A DNA stretch of 59,955 bases from positions 1 to 59,955 of the forward strand of contig CBDUBS010000004.1 of NCBI GenBank assembly GCA_965365445.1, read 5' to 3'. A program made the position numbers and the translations under genes. The notes beneath the pieces were generated by a model. The model was not told the origin of the DNA. It ran no database searches and saw only the letters and a program-made list of their open reading frames with translations. Of this stretch, positions 24,355 to 33,110 are shown one piece after another (the first letter of the stretch is position 1; every line of letters starts with the position of its first letter). This stretch comes from CBDUBS01 sp965365445. Its GTDB lineage: Bacteria > Bacteroidota > Rhodothermia > Rhodothermales > DASSAV01.

Positions 24355-25551
24355 ATGCTTGAACAGAGCCAAACCCCGAGGGCCCCAGTCGTCCCAGAGA
24401 TAGGAATTGGGATGATTGGATACGGATTCATGGGCCGGGCCCACACGAACGCTTACAAAAAGCTCGGCTACATCATCTACCCTCCTCCCGCTATTCCGCG
24501 GTTAGAGGCCATAGCCGGTCTCGATGCCGGAGAAGTAACGGCTGCGGCGGCGCGGTTCGGCTACCGATCGCACTATACGGACTGGCGTCGGATGATCGAC
24601 AACGACCAGGTTCAGGTTGTGGACAATGGGGGACCCAACCACCTGCATCTTGAGCCGACACTTCTGGCAGCGGAGGCGGGTAAACATCTCATTTGCGAAA
24701 AGCCCCTGGCCCGCACGGCCGAAGAAGGCTGGCAAATGTTGGAAGCCGTACGGAAGAGCTCCGTCAAACACATGACCGCGTTCAACTATCGGTTCGTGCC
24801 GGCGGTGCGTTTGATGAAGGATCTGATTGACGAAGGAAAGTTGGGCCGCATTTACCACTTCAGGGCTGTATACCTGCAAGACTGGTTGCTGCCCTACTTC
24901 GCTGTACCCTATCTGTGGAGAATGAACAAGGAGGCATCAGGGAGTGGGGCCGGCGGCGACCTCGGTGCGCATGTAATCGATCTGGCTCATTTTCTACTAG
25001 GAGATATCGAACAGGTTAGCGCGCTTGCGCGGGTTATGGTGGATGAAGTGCCTCTACCGGACGGAAGCGGCATGGGTAAGGTGGACGTAGACAATGCGTT
25101 TGCCGCTGCCATAGGATTCAAAAACGGTGCGATAGGCGCTCTCGAATGCTCCCGTGTGGCAGCCGGCAGGAAAAACTATCAGGTTATCGAAGTGAACGGC
25201 GAAAGGGGCAGCCTTCGCTTCAATCTGGAACGTTTAAACGAACTCGAAGCATACTGGATTGATGAAGAGCCGGCCGTGACACGAGGCTTTCATCAGATTC
25301 TGGTCACCGAAACGGTACACCCATGGATCAGCAACTGGTGGCCGCCGGGACATCTCATAGGGTGGGAGCATACGTTTGTACACGAGATGGCGCATTTCCT
25401 GGATTGCATAGTGAATGATCGAAACGTTGCGCCTTATGGAGCAACCTTCGAAGACGGTTTCCGCGCCAATGTCGTAACGGACGCGATTCTGAAATCGTCC
25501 GAAACACGTCGCGTTGTGGACTGCGATTATCTGGGTGTAGCAGTCAGCTAA
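24355..25551 (+). CDS. Gfo/Idh/MocA-family NAD(P)-dependent oxidoreductase
   Basis: 398 aa. The Rossmann domain starts with GMIGYGFMGRAHTNAY (dinucleotide-binding glycines, about residues 20-35), followed by the family motif HLICEKPLART with the catalytic-region Lys. The C-terminal beta-sheet domain contains TAFNYRFVPAVRLMKDLI and GDLGAHVIDLAHFLLGD, holding the conserved Asp/His pair. It would oxidise a sugar, glycoside or inositol hydroxyl with NAD(P). The subgroup (KKLGYIIYPPPAIPRL) is known to travel with IolE-like isomerases such as the one at 4530, which supports a keto-sugar route. It stands at the end of the catabolic cluster, 62 bases before the next ECF sigma gene. Confidence 0.93.
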   Translation: MLEQSQTPRAPVVPEIGIGMIGYGFMGRAHTNAYKKLGYIIYPPPAIPRLEAIAGLDAGEVTAAAARFGYRSHYTDWRRMIDNDQVQVVDNGGPNHLHLEPTLLAAEAGKHLICEKPLARTAEEGWQMLEAVRKSSVKHMTAFNYRFVPAVRLMKDLIDEGKLGRIYHFRAVYLQDWLLPYFAVPYLWRMNKEASGSGAGGDLGAHVIDLAHFLLGDIEQVSALARVMVDEVPLPDGSGMGKVDVDNAFAAAIGFKNGAIGALECSRVAAGRKNYQVIEVNGERGSLRFNLERLNELEAYWIDEEPAVTRGFHQILVTETVHPWISNWWPPGHLIGWEHTFVHEMAHFLDCIVNDRNVAPYGATFEDGFRANVVTDAILKSSETRRVVDCDYLGVAVS

Positions 25552-25613
25552 GATTTACACGCATGCGCGTCGGCAGGTGCCACGCTCCGTGTGCTACGGT
25601 TAACAGCGAATCT

Positions 25614-26219
25614 ATGAACCGTGACCTTCAAATCGCCGGGAGGAAGCCCAAAGAGTTTGCTCGGAATGTAGATGTGAACGAAGTACGCTTGATAGAACGG
25701 ATACGCTGCGGCGAAGAGGCCGCTTTCGAGCAGGTATTCCGCACCTATTTCCAGGTACTCGCCGACTTTGCATGGCGCCAGACCGGCGAACGTGAGGTGG
25801 CGGAAGAGATTGTGCAGGACGTGTTCTTTAGCATCTGGCGACGAGGGGAAAACTGGAACCCGCCGCTTTCCTTAAAGGCCTATCTATACGGTGCTACACG
25901 AAACATGGTTATCAAACACATTAAACACCAAGAGGTCGTTCGCCGATGGGCGCGTAACTACCGGGCGACAGGGTATACATCCGACGCCGGCCCGGAAGAG
26001 GATTTGATCGCCGGCCGATTGGCCAGAGATGTGGAACGGGCCATTTCCGAGTTGCCTGAAAGAAGGAGAATGATTTATGTCCTCTCGCGTACCCACGGCC
26101 TTTCCAATGCCGAAATCGCTGCGGCGTTAAATATCTCGATAAGTACGGTAGAGGTACAGATGTGGCATGCCCTCTCCACGCTTCGCCGTCGCCTGGCTGT
26201 GTACCTCGAGAAAGATTGA
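25614..26219 (+). CDS. ECF-type sigma factor paired with FecR
   Basis: 201 aa from ATG 25614. Region 2 contains FEQVFRTYFQVLADFAWRQT, AEEIVQDVFFSIWR and LYGATRNMVIKHIKHQ. Region 4 contains LPERRRMIYVLSRTHGLS and the helix-turn-helix NAEIAAALNISISTVEVQM. It is related to, but clearly distinct from, the orphan sigma factor at 6887. The FecR-type regulator follows after 89 bases and an STN-bearing TonB receptor after that. This is the FecI/FecR/FecA-type arrangement, in which occupancy of the receptor signals through FecR to release or activate the sigma factor. Confidence 0.94.
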   Translation: MNRDLQIAGRKPKEFARNVDVNEVRLIERIRCGEEAAFEQVFRTYFQVLADFAWRQTGEREVAEEIVQDVFFSIWRRGENWNPPLSLKAYLYGATRNMVIKHIKHQEVVRRWARNYRATGYTSDAGPEEDLIAGRLARDVERAISELPERRRMIYVLSRTHGLSNAEIAAALNISISTVEVQMWHALSTLRRRLAVYLEKD

Positions 26220-26308
26220 TTTCTGAAAATAGTACACCGGCGGATAAAGGTAGCACACCCATTGAAGGACTTACTGATCAGACGGCCGCCCCAATCAGTC
26301 GTAATACC

Positions 26309-27352
26309 ATGGAATCTGAGGAAAAAGATATCGAGCGCATTATAGCACGGTATGTGACGGGAGAAGATGAACCGGAAGACCGTTATGCAATCGAAAAGTG
26401 GGTAGCCGGACACAATGACCGGGCGGACCTTATCCATGAACTCGATCATGTATGGGATATTTCCAGGGTGTCTCTCCAGGCTTTCGATGTAGAGCGTAAT
26501 TGGGAGGAGGTCAACAGGAAGATCAAAGATCAGGCGCGGTTCAGACCGCCGCTGAAAGGAAATGCACCGTCTGTGTTGAGAAAGGTTCTTCTTTCTTCTA
26601 TGGTAAGGGTGGCGGCGGTCGTTACAGGTGTTGCTTTATTAACCATTCTGGCCGTCCACTTCCATGTATTTGACATTGGTACTGCATCGGAGGAAAGGAC
26701 AGCTGTATCAAAAGCATTTGTGACCAGCCGGGGCCAGCGAGCCATTATTCATCTCATAGATGGTACTCGAGTCCATCTCAATGTAGGAAGCCGCCTCGAG
26801 ATCCTTCCGGACTTCGGGCAAAAGGAGCGTCCGGTCATCCTCGAAGGGCAGGCCTACTTCGACGTCACTCGCGATCGAAACCGGCCTTTCGTTGTGAAGG
26901 CCGGCGACACCAGAATTCACGTACTGGGCACTTCGTTTGACGTGCGCGCCTATGCCGATGAGCACAAGGTGGCCGTTGCCGTCGTGGAAGGATCGGTGCG
27001 GTTGCAGGCCCGGCGGGATACGGTAGTTCTTCAGCGAGATAACCTGGGGGTAGTTACAGAAGAAGCATTGACTGTGGATAGAAACGGCGATGTGGTTTCC
27101 GAAACCGCCTGGACGCAGGGATCTCTTGTTTTTCGCAAAGCTCCTTTCGACGTAGTGGATGCCGAACTGGAGCGATGGTTTGACCTCGAAATCGAGTTCG
27201 AGGGGGATAGGCAACTTGTCGGCAGGTTGAATGCCACATTTACGGATGAATCCCTGTCGGAAATCGTTCGAGTCATCTCGCGTGCCCTGAGCCTTGACTA
27301 CGTGCAGAATGGCAGGCAGGTCACGTTTTCTCCAATGCGACAAGATGGTTAA
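26309..27352 (+). CDS. FecR-family anti-sigma/sigma regulator
   Basis: 347-aa inner-membrane regulator. The N-terminal cytoplasmic part (IIARYVTGEDEPEDRYAIEK and LDHVWDIS) is the DUF4880-like sigma-binding region. One transmembrane helix lies at about residues 95-115 (AAVVTGVALLTILAVHF). The periplasmic FecR domain follows (RAIIHLIDGTRVHLNVGS, LEGQAYFDVTRDRNRPFVV, LGTSFDVRAY), and a DUF4974-like C-terminal domain (KAPFDVVDAELERWFDLEI) should contact the STN domain of the receptor encoded downstream. ATG 26309 is chosen because residues before it overlap the sigma gene and lack family similarity. Confidence 0.94.
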   Translation: MESEEKDIERIIARYVTGEDEPEDRYAIEKWVAGHNDRADLIHELDHVWDISRVSLQAFDVERNWEEVNRKIKDQARFRPPLKGNAPSVLRKVLLSSMVRVAAVVTGVALLTILAVHFHVFDIGTASEERTAVSKAFVTSRGQRAIIHLIDGTRVHLNVGSRLEILPDFGQKERPVILEGQAYFDVTRDRNRPFVVKAGDTRIHVLGTSFDVRAYADEHKVAVAVVEGSVRLQARRDTVVLQRDNLGVVTEEALTVDRNGDVVSETAWTQGSLVFRKAPFDVVDAELERWFDLEIEFEGDRQLVGRLNATFTDESLSEIVRVISRALSLDYVQNGRQVTFSPMRQDG

Positions 27353-27468
27353 CCAGGAGGGCGATCGGAATGATGCGATTAACCACGGCTGAAAGGCTCG
27401 TTCGCTCCAACTGGTTTCGGATTAAACAACACGTCTGCGTACATACACCAAACCTGGTTCGTACTGCA

Positions 27469-30400
27469 ATGAAGACTCCTGAGCGTCCGCGTAATGGAAA
27501 GCGCTTCCCGGTATTCGGGTTTGTTGCCACTCTTTTGGTTTCGCTTCTACTTATACCCGAGCCCGCACCCGGACAGACGCCATTCGCCAGTATGGAGGGC
27601 GCCCGGAGAGAGACCAGCCCACGAGGCATTCCAACGGCGATAGAGACGAATATGCCGAAGCTGAATCGGGTCGTATCGGTAAGTTTTAAAAACATGCCGT
27701 TACACAAGGCACTACAAAGCATATCCGATAAGGGAGGCCTTCATCTTACATACAATGAGGAACTGATTTCTTCGGAAAAGAAGGTCAGTCTCAACCTGGA
27801 TAAAGCCACGGTACTTGAGGCGCTATATGAAGCGCTTCGAGGCACGAATCTGCGGCTGAATATCAGTGCCAGCGGCCATCTCATCGTAGTTCGCAAGCCG
27901 TCCGAGGTGCTGCTTCCCGCTTCAGTTGCGCCGATGGTTTCTTCGGGGCCGGGGGGCAAAATCGTAGGCAAGGTAGTAGACGCCGCCACCGGCGAGCCCC
28001 TGCCCGGCGTGAACGTAATAATTGTCGAAACGCAAACCGGCGCCGCTACCGATCTGGAGGGGGAGTACATCATTCTCAATGTACCGCCGAACACGTACCA
28101 GATCAGGGCCTCTATGGTGGGTTATCGTGAGGTAACCGTGCAGGATGTGCGCATTAAAATTGACCAGACCACCGTTGTCAACTTCGAGATGGATGAGGCC
28201 ACCCTGACAGGTGAAGAAGTGGTGGTTACTGCCCAGAGGCCGGTTGTGGAACTTGATTTAACGGCCAGCAAAGCCACCATGAGCGGAATGGAATTACAGA
28301 ACAGTTGGGCGCGCTCGGTGGAGGATGCTCTGAAAATGCAGTCCGGCATCAATGTGAACGGAGGTATACGCGGCGGCTTTCAGCTCGATGTGAGTTACAT
28401 CGTGGACGGCCAGGTAGTCCGTGACGATGGTTCCAATATGAGCCTGGTGCCTATCAACACTACCTCCGTACAGGAGATGGAAGTGCTAACCGGAGGATGG
28501 AATGCCGAATACCCTCAGGCCAATAGTGGCGTTGTAAATATCGTCACCAAACGCGCCACTCAGAAACACGAAGGCACGGTACGGTACCGAATGCGTCCTC
28601 CGGGTGTTTATCACTGGGGGCGGCATATCTACAGCGACCAGAACTTTGAGTGGTGGGACGTAAACCCGTATACCGGCGAGCCTGGAATGAACAGCCTGGC
28701 TTACTGGACAAAAAATACCGGCGGCCACAAGATGTACCAGGACATGACCCCGGAGCAGCGCCTTGCTAACTGGCAACGGATCATCGCGGCCAATGATACG
28801 CTTCGAAATTACGACGACCGAACGGAGTGGGAGCTCGAGGGCACACTTACCGGCCCCATCACGAAACGGTTGGGGTATTTCGTCTCGGCGCGCTACCTGG
28901 AAGGAGTGCCTATTTATGCCTCACCTCTCAAGACAAACCCGACTTACAACTTCCAGGTAAAACTGGATTACGACCTGACAAAGAAAACGCGCGTTGTTGC
29001 GTCAGGAATGCACTTCCAGTTCATCAACTCGGGACCCTATCGCACCGCTTACCTCTCTAGTGAAGATGCAACAGGCGCTGCCGGAAACACCGAGGCCTAT
29101 TTCTACAGCGCCTACAATACCTCCAAATTTGCCCCTTATGGGGGGTTCGGATACGGAGGTGGAGAAAACCTGGGACGCATCCAGCCGCCGGAGAAAGTGT
29201 GGCAATGGAACAGTCAGGTCGTGGCGACACACCTTTTCAGCCCCCGAACCTTCATGGAAGTAGCCGGGCGCTGGCAATACTTCCGGCGTCACTCCTCGTT
29301 TTCGGAGTGGTTTGATTTCGGCTACTACAGCAACCGTCCGAATGCGTGGGGAACGCCTTCATGGGGTGCGCCGTGCGGCAATGCGGTCATCATGAACAAC
29401 GGCGTCTTCCAGAACTTCTGCCAGTCGAGCGATCAATTTTTCGACAATGTCTATTCCGGCCGTGCCGCCGTCTCGGCCAGCCTGACGAGCCAGGTCACCG
29501 ATCATCACCAGTTCAAGATGGGGGCCGACTTCTCTCGACATCTGTACCGGAGGCTCACTTCGACCGGCGGCAGCGGCAATCCGATCTCGACGAACTACCT
29601 CGACCCGACGTTCCGGCCCTGGGAGGCCAGCGCGTTCTTGCAGGACAAAATCGAGATAGAGGGCATGATTATTAATGCCGGCGTCCGGTTGGATGTGTTT
29701 AACATCAACAAGAAAGTGGCTCCGGACATTTTCGATCCGCTCTGGCAGTATAAAAATCCGGCTACCCACCCGGAGGACATTACCCAGGGCGTCATTATGT
29801 TCGATTATAACAGCCCTCTGGTCGTAAGCACGCCCACTCGATATGCGATTTCGCCGCGAATCGGCATTTCGCACCCCATCACGGAGACGACCGTGCTGCA
29901 TTTCATGTACGGCCACTTCAACCAGCGACCGGCATGGTTCAAGTTGGCCCAGTACGGCGCCGTACAACAACAGCCCCGTTCTGCGGCGACGATGTGGAAC
30001 GACTCGACGGGCTTCCGTTTCGAAGCGTTCGATCCGAATTCACGCACCTTCTGGTATAACAACAGCGCCCTGGGCAGCCATTTCAACCCGGCCCTGACTT
30101 ACGAGAAGTACGTACAGTATGAAGTAGGCTTCGAGCAAAACATTGCCAACTTGCTCAGCCTGGATGTGACGATGTATTACAAAGAGGGCAAGAACCTGAC
30201 ATCCCTGGGCTTCCAGCGCGGCTACAGCATCTCCCGGTTAGGGCTTTCTGGTTCGGTAACCACCCAGCTTCGTCCCGATCCGCCGAATGCTTCCATCAAC
30301 CAGAACAGTTTCGTGGTGCCCATCAACGGAGGCTGGGCCACGGCTCGTGGGTTGGAGTTCGATCTCGAGTCGCGTTTTTCCCGCTACCTGAGCTTCCGCG

Positions 30401-31002
30401 CCATCTATAACATGTCGGCATCACTGACCGACCGCTACGGAGCCAGCCGGTTGTTCAAGGAATGGGAGAGCGGAAAAGCGGGTACGGACGCCTTCTACGG
30501 TGGGAACAACACCGATAAGGGATCGAGCGGCAACCGCAACGAGACCTGGAATCCGTACAATACGCTGCGATTTACAGGCAATTTGCGTACGCCGAACCGT
30601 TTCGGGCCGTCCATTGCCGGTGGGTATCCTCTTGGAAACTGGTTTGTGAGTTATTTCCAGGAGTATGCTTCGGGCGCATTGTATACGTATCACTCGGCTA
30701 TACAGGGTGACTTCTCTACCGAGCCGAACAACAAGCGCTGGGAGCCACGCTACAACACGAACCTGCGCGTTTCGAGAGGCATCGGGCTCATTGGCTCCTC
30801 CAGTCTCACGCTAAGCATGGATGTTATCAACCTGTTCAACAATAAGCAGTTGCGAATGCTTTCCGGGCAGGCTCTGGCTGACTATGAGGAGAACGGAAAG
30901 CTTCCCGTACATCCCGTTAGCCAGGAGCCGAACGTGTGGGAGTGGTATATGCCGAACCTGTCACCTCGGCAAATTTACTTCGGCGCCTTGCTTGAATTCT
31001 GA
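27469..31002 (+). CDS. TonB-dependent receptor with STN signalling domain
   Basis: Outer-membrane receptor of 1177 aa, starting at ATG 27469, where a signal peptide ends about PAPGQT. Order: an STN domain at about residues 65-140 (NMPLHKALQSISDKGGLHL, VLEALYEALRGTNL), a carboxypeptidase-regulatory-like domain (GKVVDAATGEPLPGVNVI), EEVVVTAQRPVVE (TonB-box-like), plug (VSYIVDGQVV, EMEVLTGGWNAEYPQANSG, VNIVTKR), then barrel. It is not a SusC-type transporter, and no SusD follows. The STN domain and the upstream sigma/FecR genes show ligand-induced self-regulation. The next two genes are a sorting-domain protein and PorV, a combination expected of surface display rather than simple siderophore import. 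The ligand is unknown. Confidence 0.93.
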   Translation: MKTPERPRNGKRFPVFGFVATLLVSLLLIPEPAPGQTPFASMEGARRETSPRGIPTAIETNMPKLNRVVSVSFKNMPLHKALQSISDKGGLHLTYNEELISSEKKVSLNLDKATVLEALYEALRGTNLRLNISASGHLIVVRKPSEVLLPASVAPMVSSGPGGKIVGKVVDAATGEPLPGVNVIIVETQTGAATDLEGEYIILNVPPNTYQIRASMVGYREVTVQDVRIKIDQTTVVNFEMDEATLTGEEVVVTAQRPVVELDLTASKATMSGMELQNSWARSVEDALKMQSGINVNGGIRGGFQLDVSYIVDGQVVRDDGSNMSLVPINTTSVQEMEVLTGGWNAEYPQANSGVVNIVTKRATQKHEGTVRYRMRPPGVYHWGRHIYSDQNFEWWDVNPYTGEPGMNSLAYWTKNTGGHKMYQDMTPEQRLANWQRIIAANDTLRNYDDRTEWELEGTLTGPITKRLGYFVSARYLEGVPIYASPLKTNPTYNFQVKLDYDLTKKTRVVASGMHFQFINSGPYRTAYLSSEDATGAAGNTEAYFYSAYNTSKFAPYGGFGYGGGENLGRIQPPEKVWQWNSQVVATHLFSPRTFMEVAGRWQYFRRHSSFSEWFDFGYYSNRPNAWGTPSWGAPCGNAVIMNNGVFQNFCQSSDQFFDNVYSGRAAVSASLTSQVTDHHQFKMGADFSRHLYRRLTSTGGSGNPISTNYLDPTFRPWEASAFLQDKIEIEGMIINAGVRLDVFNINKKVAPDIFDPLWQYKNPATHPEDITQGVIMFDYNSPLVVSTPTRYAISPRIGISHPITETTVLHFMYGHFNQRPAWFKLAQYGAVQQQPRSAATMWNDSTGFRFEAFDPNSRTFWYNNSALGSHFNPALTYEKYVQYEVGFEQNIANLLSLDVTMYYKEGKNLTSLGFQRGYSISRLGLSGSVTTQLRPDPPNASINQNSFVVPINGGWATARGLEFDLESRFSRYLSFRAIYNMSASLTDRYGASRLFKEWESGKAGTDAFYGGNNTDKGSSGNRNETWNPYNTLRFTGNLRTPNRFGPSIAGGYPLGNWFVSYFQEYASGALYTYHSAIQGDFSTEPNNKRWEPRYNTNLRVSRGIGLIGSSSLTLSMDVINLFNNKQLRMLSGQALADYEENGKLPVHPVSQEPNVWEWYMPNLSPRQIYFGALLEF

Positions 31003-31039
31003 TACTTCAACGGCTTGCATCTCCATGTGGGCTACCCCT

Positions 31040-33070
31040 ATGACGAAAAGGTATCGAATCATGACCCTGCGATGCTTGTTGGCGGTTCTTCTCGCGGCGG
31101 GTATATCGTCCGCGTCTCTCGGCCAGAGGATCGAGCCGCCGGCCGACAAACGCCCGATATCTCGGGATATGACCCGGGGCAAGTTCTGGCTTCTCGATGC
31201 TGCGGAGAATAACGTAGGGGTGGGAAAAGCGGGTACTTACCCCGGCTATCATGGCACACGCAATCATGTGCTCCACAACCAGACCGCGTTTTTTCTCGAC
31301 GTACGAACCCCAACTCAGGATTATCATGAATGGCCCCGGGCGTCGGTGGCCGGTTGGTGCGAGCAGCCGCAACAGCTGGTAAAGAACTACAATTTCAAGC
31401 TTTCGGTAAACGAGCCGGAAGAGTATACGGTAGGCCGATGCCGTACTTACGACGCCCAGCCCGACGATGAATTCATTACGCTTCTCTACGAAGTGTATAC
31501 GAAGCGAATGGTCTGGAGCCTGCCGAAATACGACGACTTCGTCATATGGAAAATGGTCGTCAAGAACAACGATACGCGGCCGTGGACCGATGCCTATATC
31601 GGATACAATTTCGTGGTCAATCCCTCCGGCGCAGGCAATAGCCGGTTTACGAACGATAACGAATATGTCTGGGCGTCCGATCTCAAAACCTACGGCGACC
31701 AGCAGGGCGCTTTCATCTTCTACGACGACGTATCCTGGCCAAATTTCAGCAACGCGCCGGCCGTTTATCTGTACCCGCCAGGTGACCAGACGGGGGATCG
31801 GGGTGATCCCGGAAATATTCTGGAAGCTAATTCAGTCGATCGCCGATTGTACTCTCCGCAGGCCGTTTCGGTAGGCTTCCTGGATGCGAAGCCCAATAAG
31901 AACGGCAAAAAGAAGTTCTGGTACAGCATTCGTAATAGTGAAGGCGTGCAACCGTGGTCGCATCAGAATGCCCCGGCCACCGAGCGCCTGGTGTGGGCAA
32001 TGAGTGGATACCAGGAGAGTGTAAACGTGATGACCGATGATGCGCCCCGAATGAGCTGGAAAGAAGCCAACGCGGCCAAACTGCCTTCTGCCGGAAATAC
32101 ATGGGAGCGAAGCCCCCTACTGACGATCAGTATCGGTCCGTACGATGTTGCACCCGGCGATTCCGTTGAGTTCATGATGCTCTTTGTGGGAGGCGAGCTC
32201 GACCGGAATATTGCCATGCGCGGTGGATATGAAGCCACTCAACTTCTTCCACAAGCTGCCATCGATGATGTGAAAAAGAACTGGGCTTCGGCTGTCGAAA
32301 TCATCGAGAATGGGTACAAACCAAAAGCGTATCCCCCCCCGACTCCCGGCAACGTCCCGCGCGAAAACCACGGCGACGAACTGGGCGTGGAAGCCTTCTC
32401 GGAGCAGGGGGCCGACGGAAAACCGTCGCAAGGATATATACTCTCATGGTTACCTGTACCGGATTCCTACCGCGATCCCAGAACGGGACAAAATGATTTC
32501 GCCGGCTACCGCATTTATCGCAGTACGGTTGGTACAGAGGGTCCCTGGGATAAAATGAAGGAGGTGACCAGGGCCGAGGCCGCCGGGATGGTAAGCGGCG
32601 GACGGGTGGTGCTGAAACTGGAATCGGATCCGGGCATCCCCAGTCGTTTCGCTGTGACTTCCTTCGATACGGAGGGTCTGGAGAGTGGGATGACGGCGTA
32701 TTCGCTGGACCCGATCTCCGCACCACGAGCCTCTACGAATGATCTGAGCCGTGTGCTGGTCGTTCCTAACCCGTTCAGGCAGGTTTCCGGCCTGCTCGAT
32801 ACGGGGGAGGAAAAACGCCTCGAGTTCGTAAATATCCCCTCGCAGTGCACCATCCGGATTTACACGATGGCAGGCGAGCTCATCAACACCATCGAGCACG
32901 ACGGTTTCGGTTCGGATGCGTGGGGTTCGAGTTCCGGGGACAACAATAACTATATGTTGACCAAGTGGGCCACGAACGTATCACCAGGCATTTACCTGTA
33001 CCACATCACGTCCAGTGTTCCGGGACATGAAGGTGAAACCGCTGCCGGTAAGTTTGCTATTCTCAAATAA
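31040..33070 (+). CDS. Large secreted protein with type IX secretion sorting domain
   Basis: 676 aa from ATG 31040 (31025 and 31061 are alternatives) with a signal peptide ending about SASLGQ. The N-terminal ~450 residues are rich in Trp, Tyr and Asn (FVIWKMVVKNNDTRPWTDAY, GAFIFYDDVSWPNFSN) and match no domain I can name. At about 475-565 is a fibronectin-III-like segment (YILSWLPVPDSYRDP, AGYRIYRSTVGTEGPWD). The last ~80 residues have the type A sorting layout: VLVVPNPF, a short strand-rich region (IRIYTMAGELINTIEHDG), then SPGIYLYHITS and GKFAILK. PorV, a subunit of the secretion machine, is encoded 40 bases downstream. Export and surface attachment are well supported; function is unknown. 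Confidence 0.78.
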   Translation: MTKRYRIMTLRCLLAVLLAAGISSASLGQRIEPPADKRPISRDMTRGKFWLLDAAENNVGVGKAGTYPGYHGTRNHVLHNQTAFFLDVRTPTQDYHEWPRASVAGWCEQPQQLVKNYNFKLSVNEPEEYTVGRCRTYDAQPDDEFITLLYEVYTKRMVWSLPKYDDFVIWKMVVKNNDTRPWTDAYIGYNFVVNPSGAGNSRFTNDNEYVWASDLKTYGDQQGAFIFYDDVSWPNFSNAPAVYLYPPGDQTGDRGDPGNILEANSVDRRLYSPQAVSVGFLDAKPNKNGKKKFWYSIRNSEGVQPWSHQNAPATERLVWAMSGYQESVNVMTDDAPRMSWKEANAAKLPSAGNTWERSPLLTISIGPYDVAPGDSVEFMMLFVGGELDRNIAMRGGYEATQLLPQAAIDDVKKNWASAVEIIENGYKPKAYPPPTPGNVPRENHGDELGVEAFSEQGADGKPSQGYILSWLPVPDSYRDPRTGQNDFAGYRIYRSTVGTEGPWDKMKEVTRAEAAGMVSGGRVVLKLESDPGIPSRFAVTSFDTEGLESGMTAYSLDPISAPRASTNDLSRVLVVPNPFRQVSGLLDTGEEKRLEFVNIPSQCTIRIYTMAGELINTIEHDGFGSDAWGSSSGDNNNYMLTKWATNVSPGIYLYHITSSVPGHEGETAAGKFAILK

Positions 33071-33096
33071 GCCAAGGAGCACAACTAACTAGCGTT

Positions 33097-33102
33097 AGGA
33101 GG
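33097..33102 (+). promoter_or_regulatory. Strong Shine-Dalgarno sequence of the porV-like gene
   Basis: AGGAGG lies eight bases before ATG 33111 and fixes that start. A small inverted repeat, CTAAC-TAGC-GTTAG, ends next to it. Such a complete Shine-Dalgarno is uncommon in Bacteroidia and shows that this genome uses it at least for some genes (compare GGAGGG before 2555 and GGAGGGGAG before 58066). Confidence 0.7.
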
Positions 33103-33110
33103 TTGCCAAT

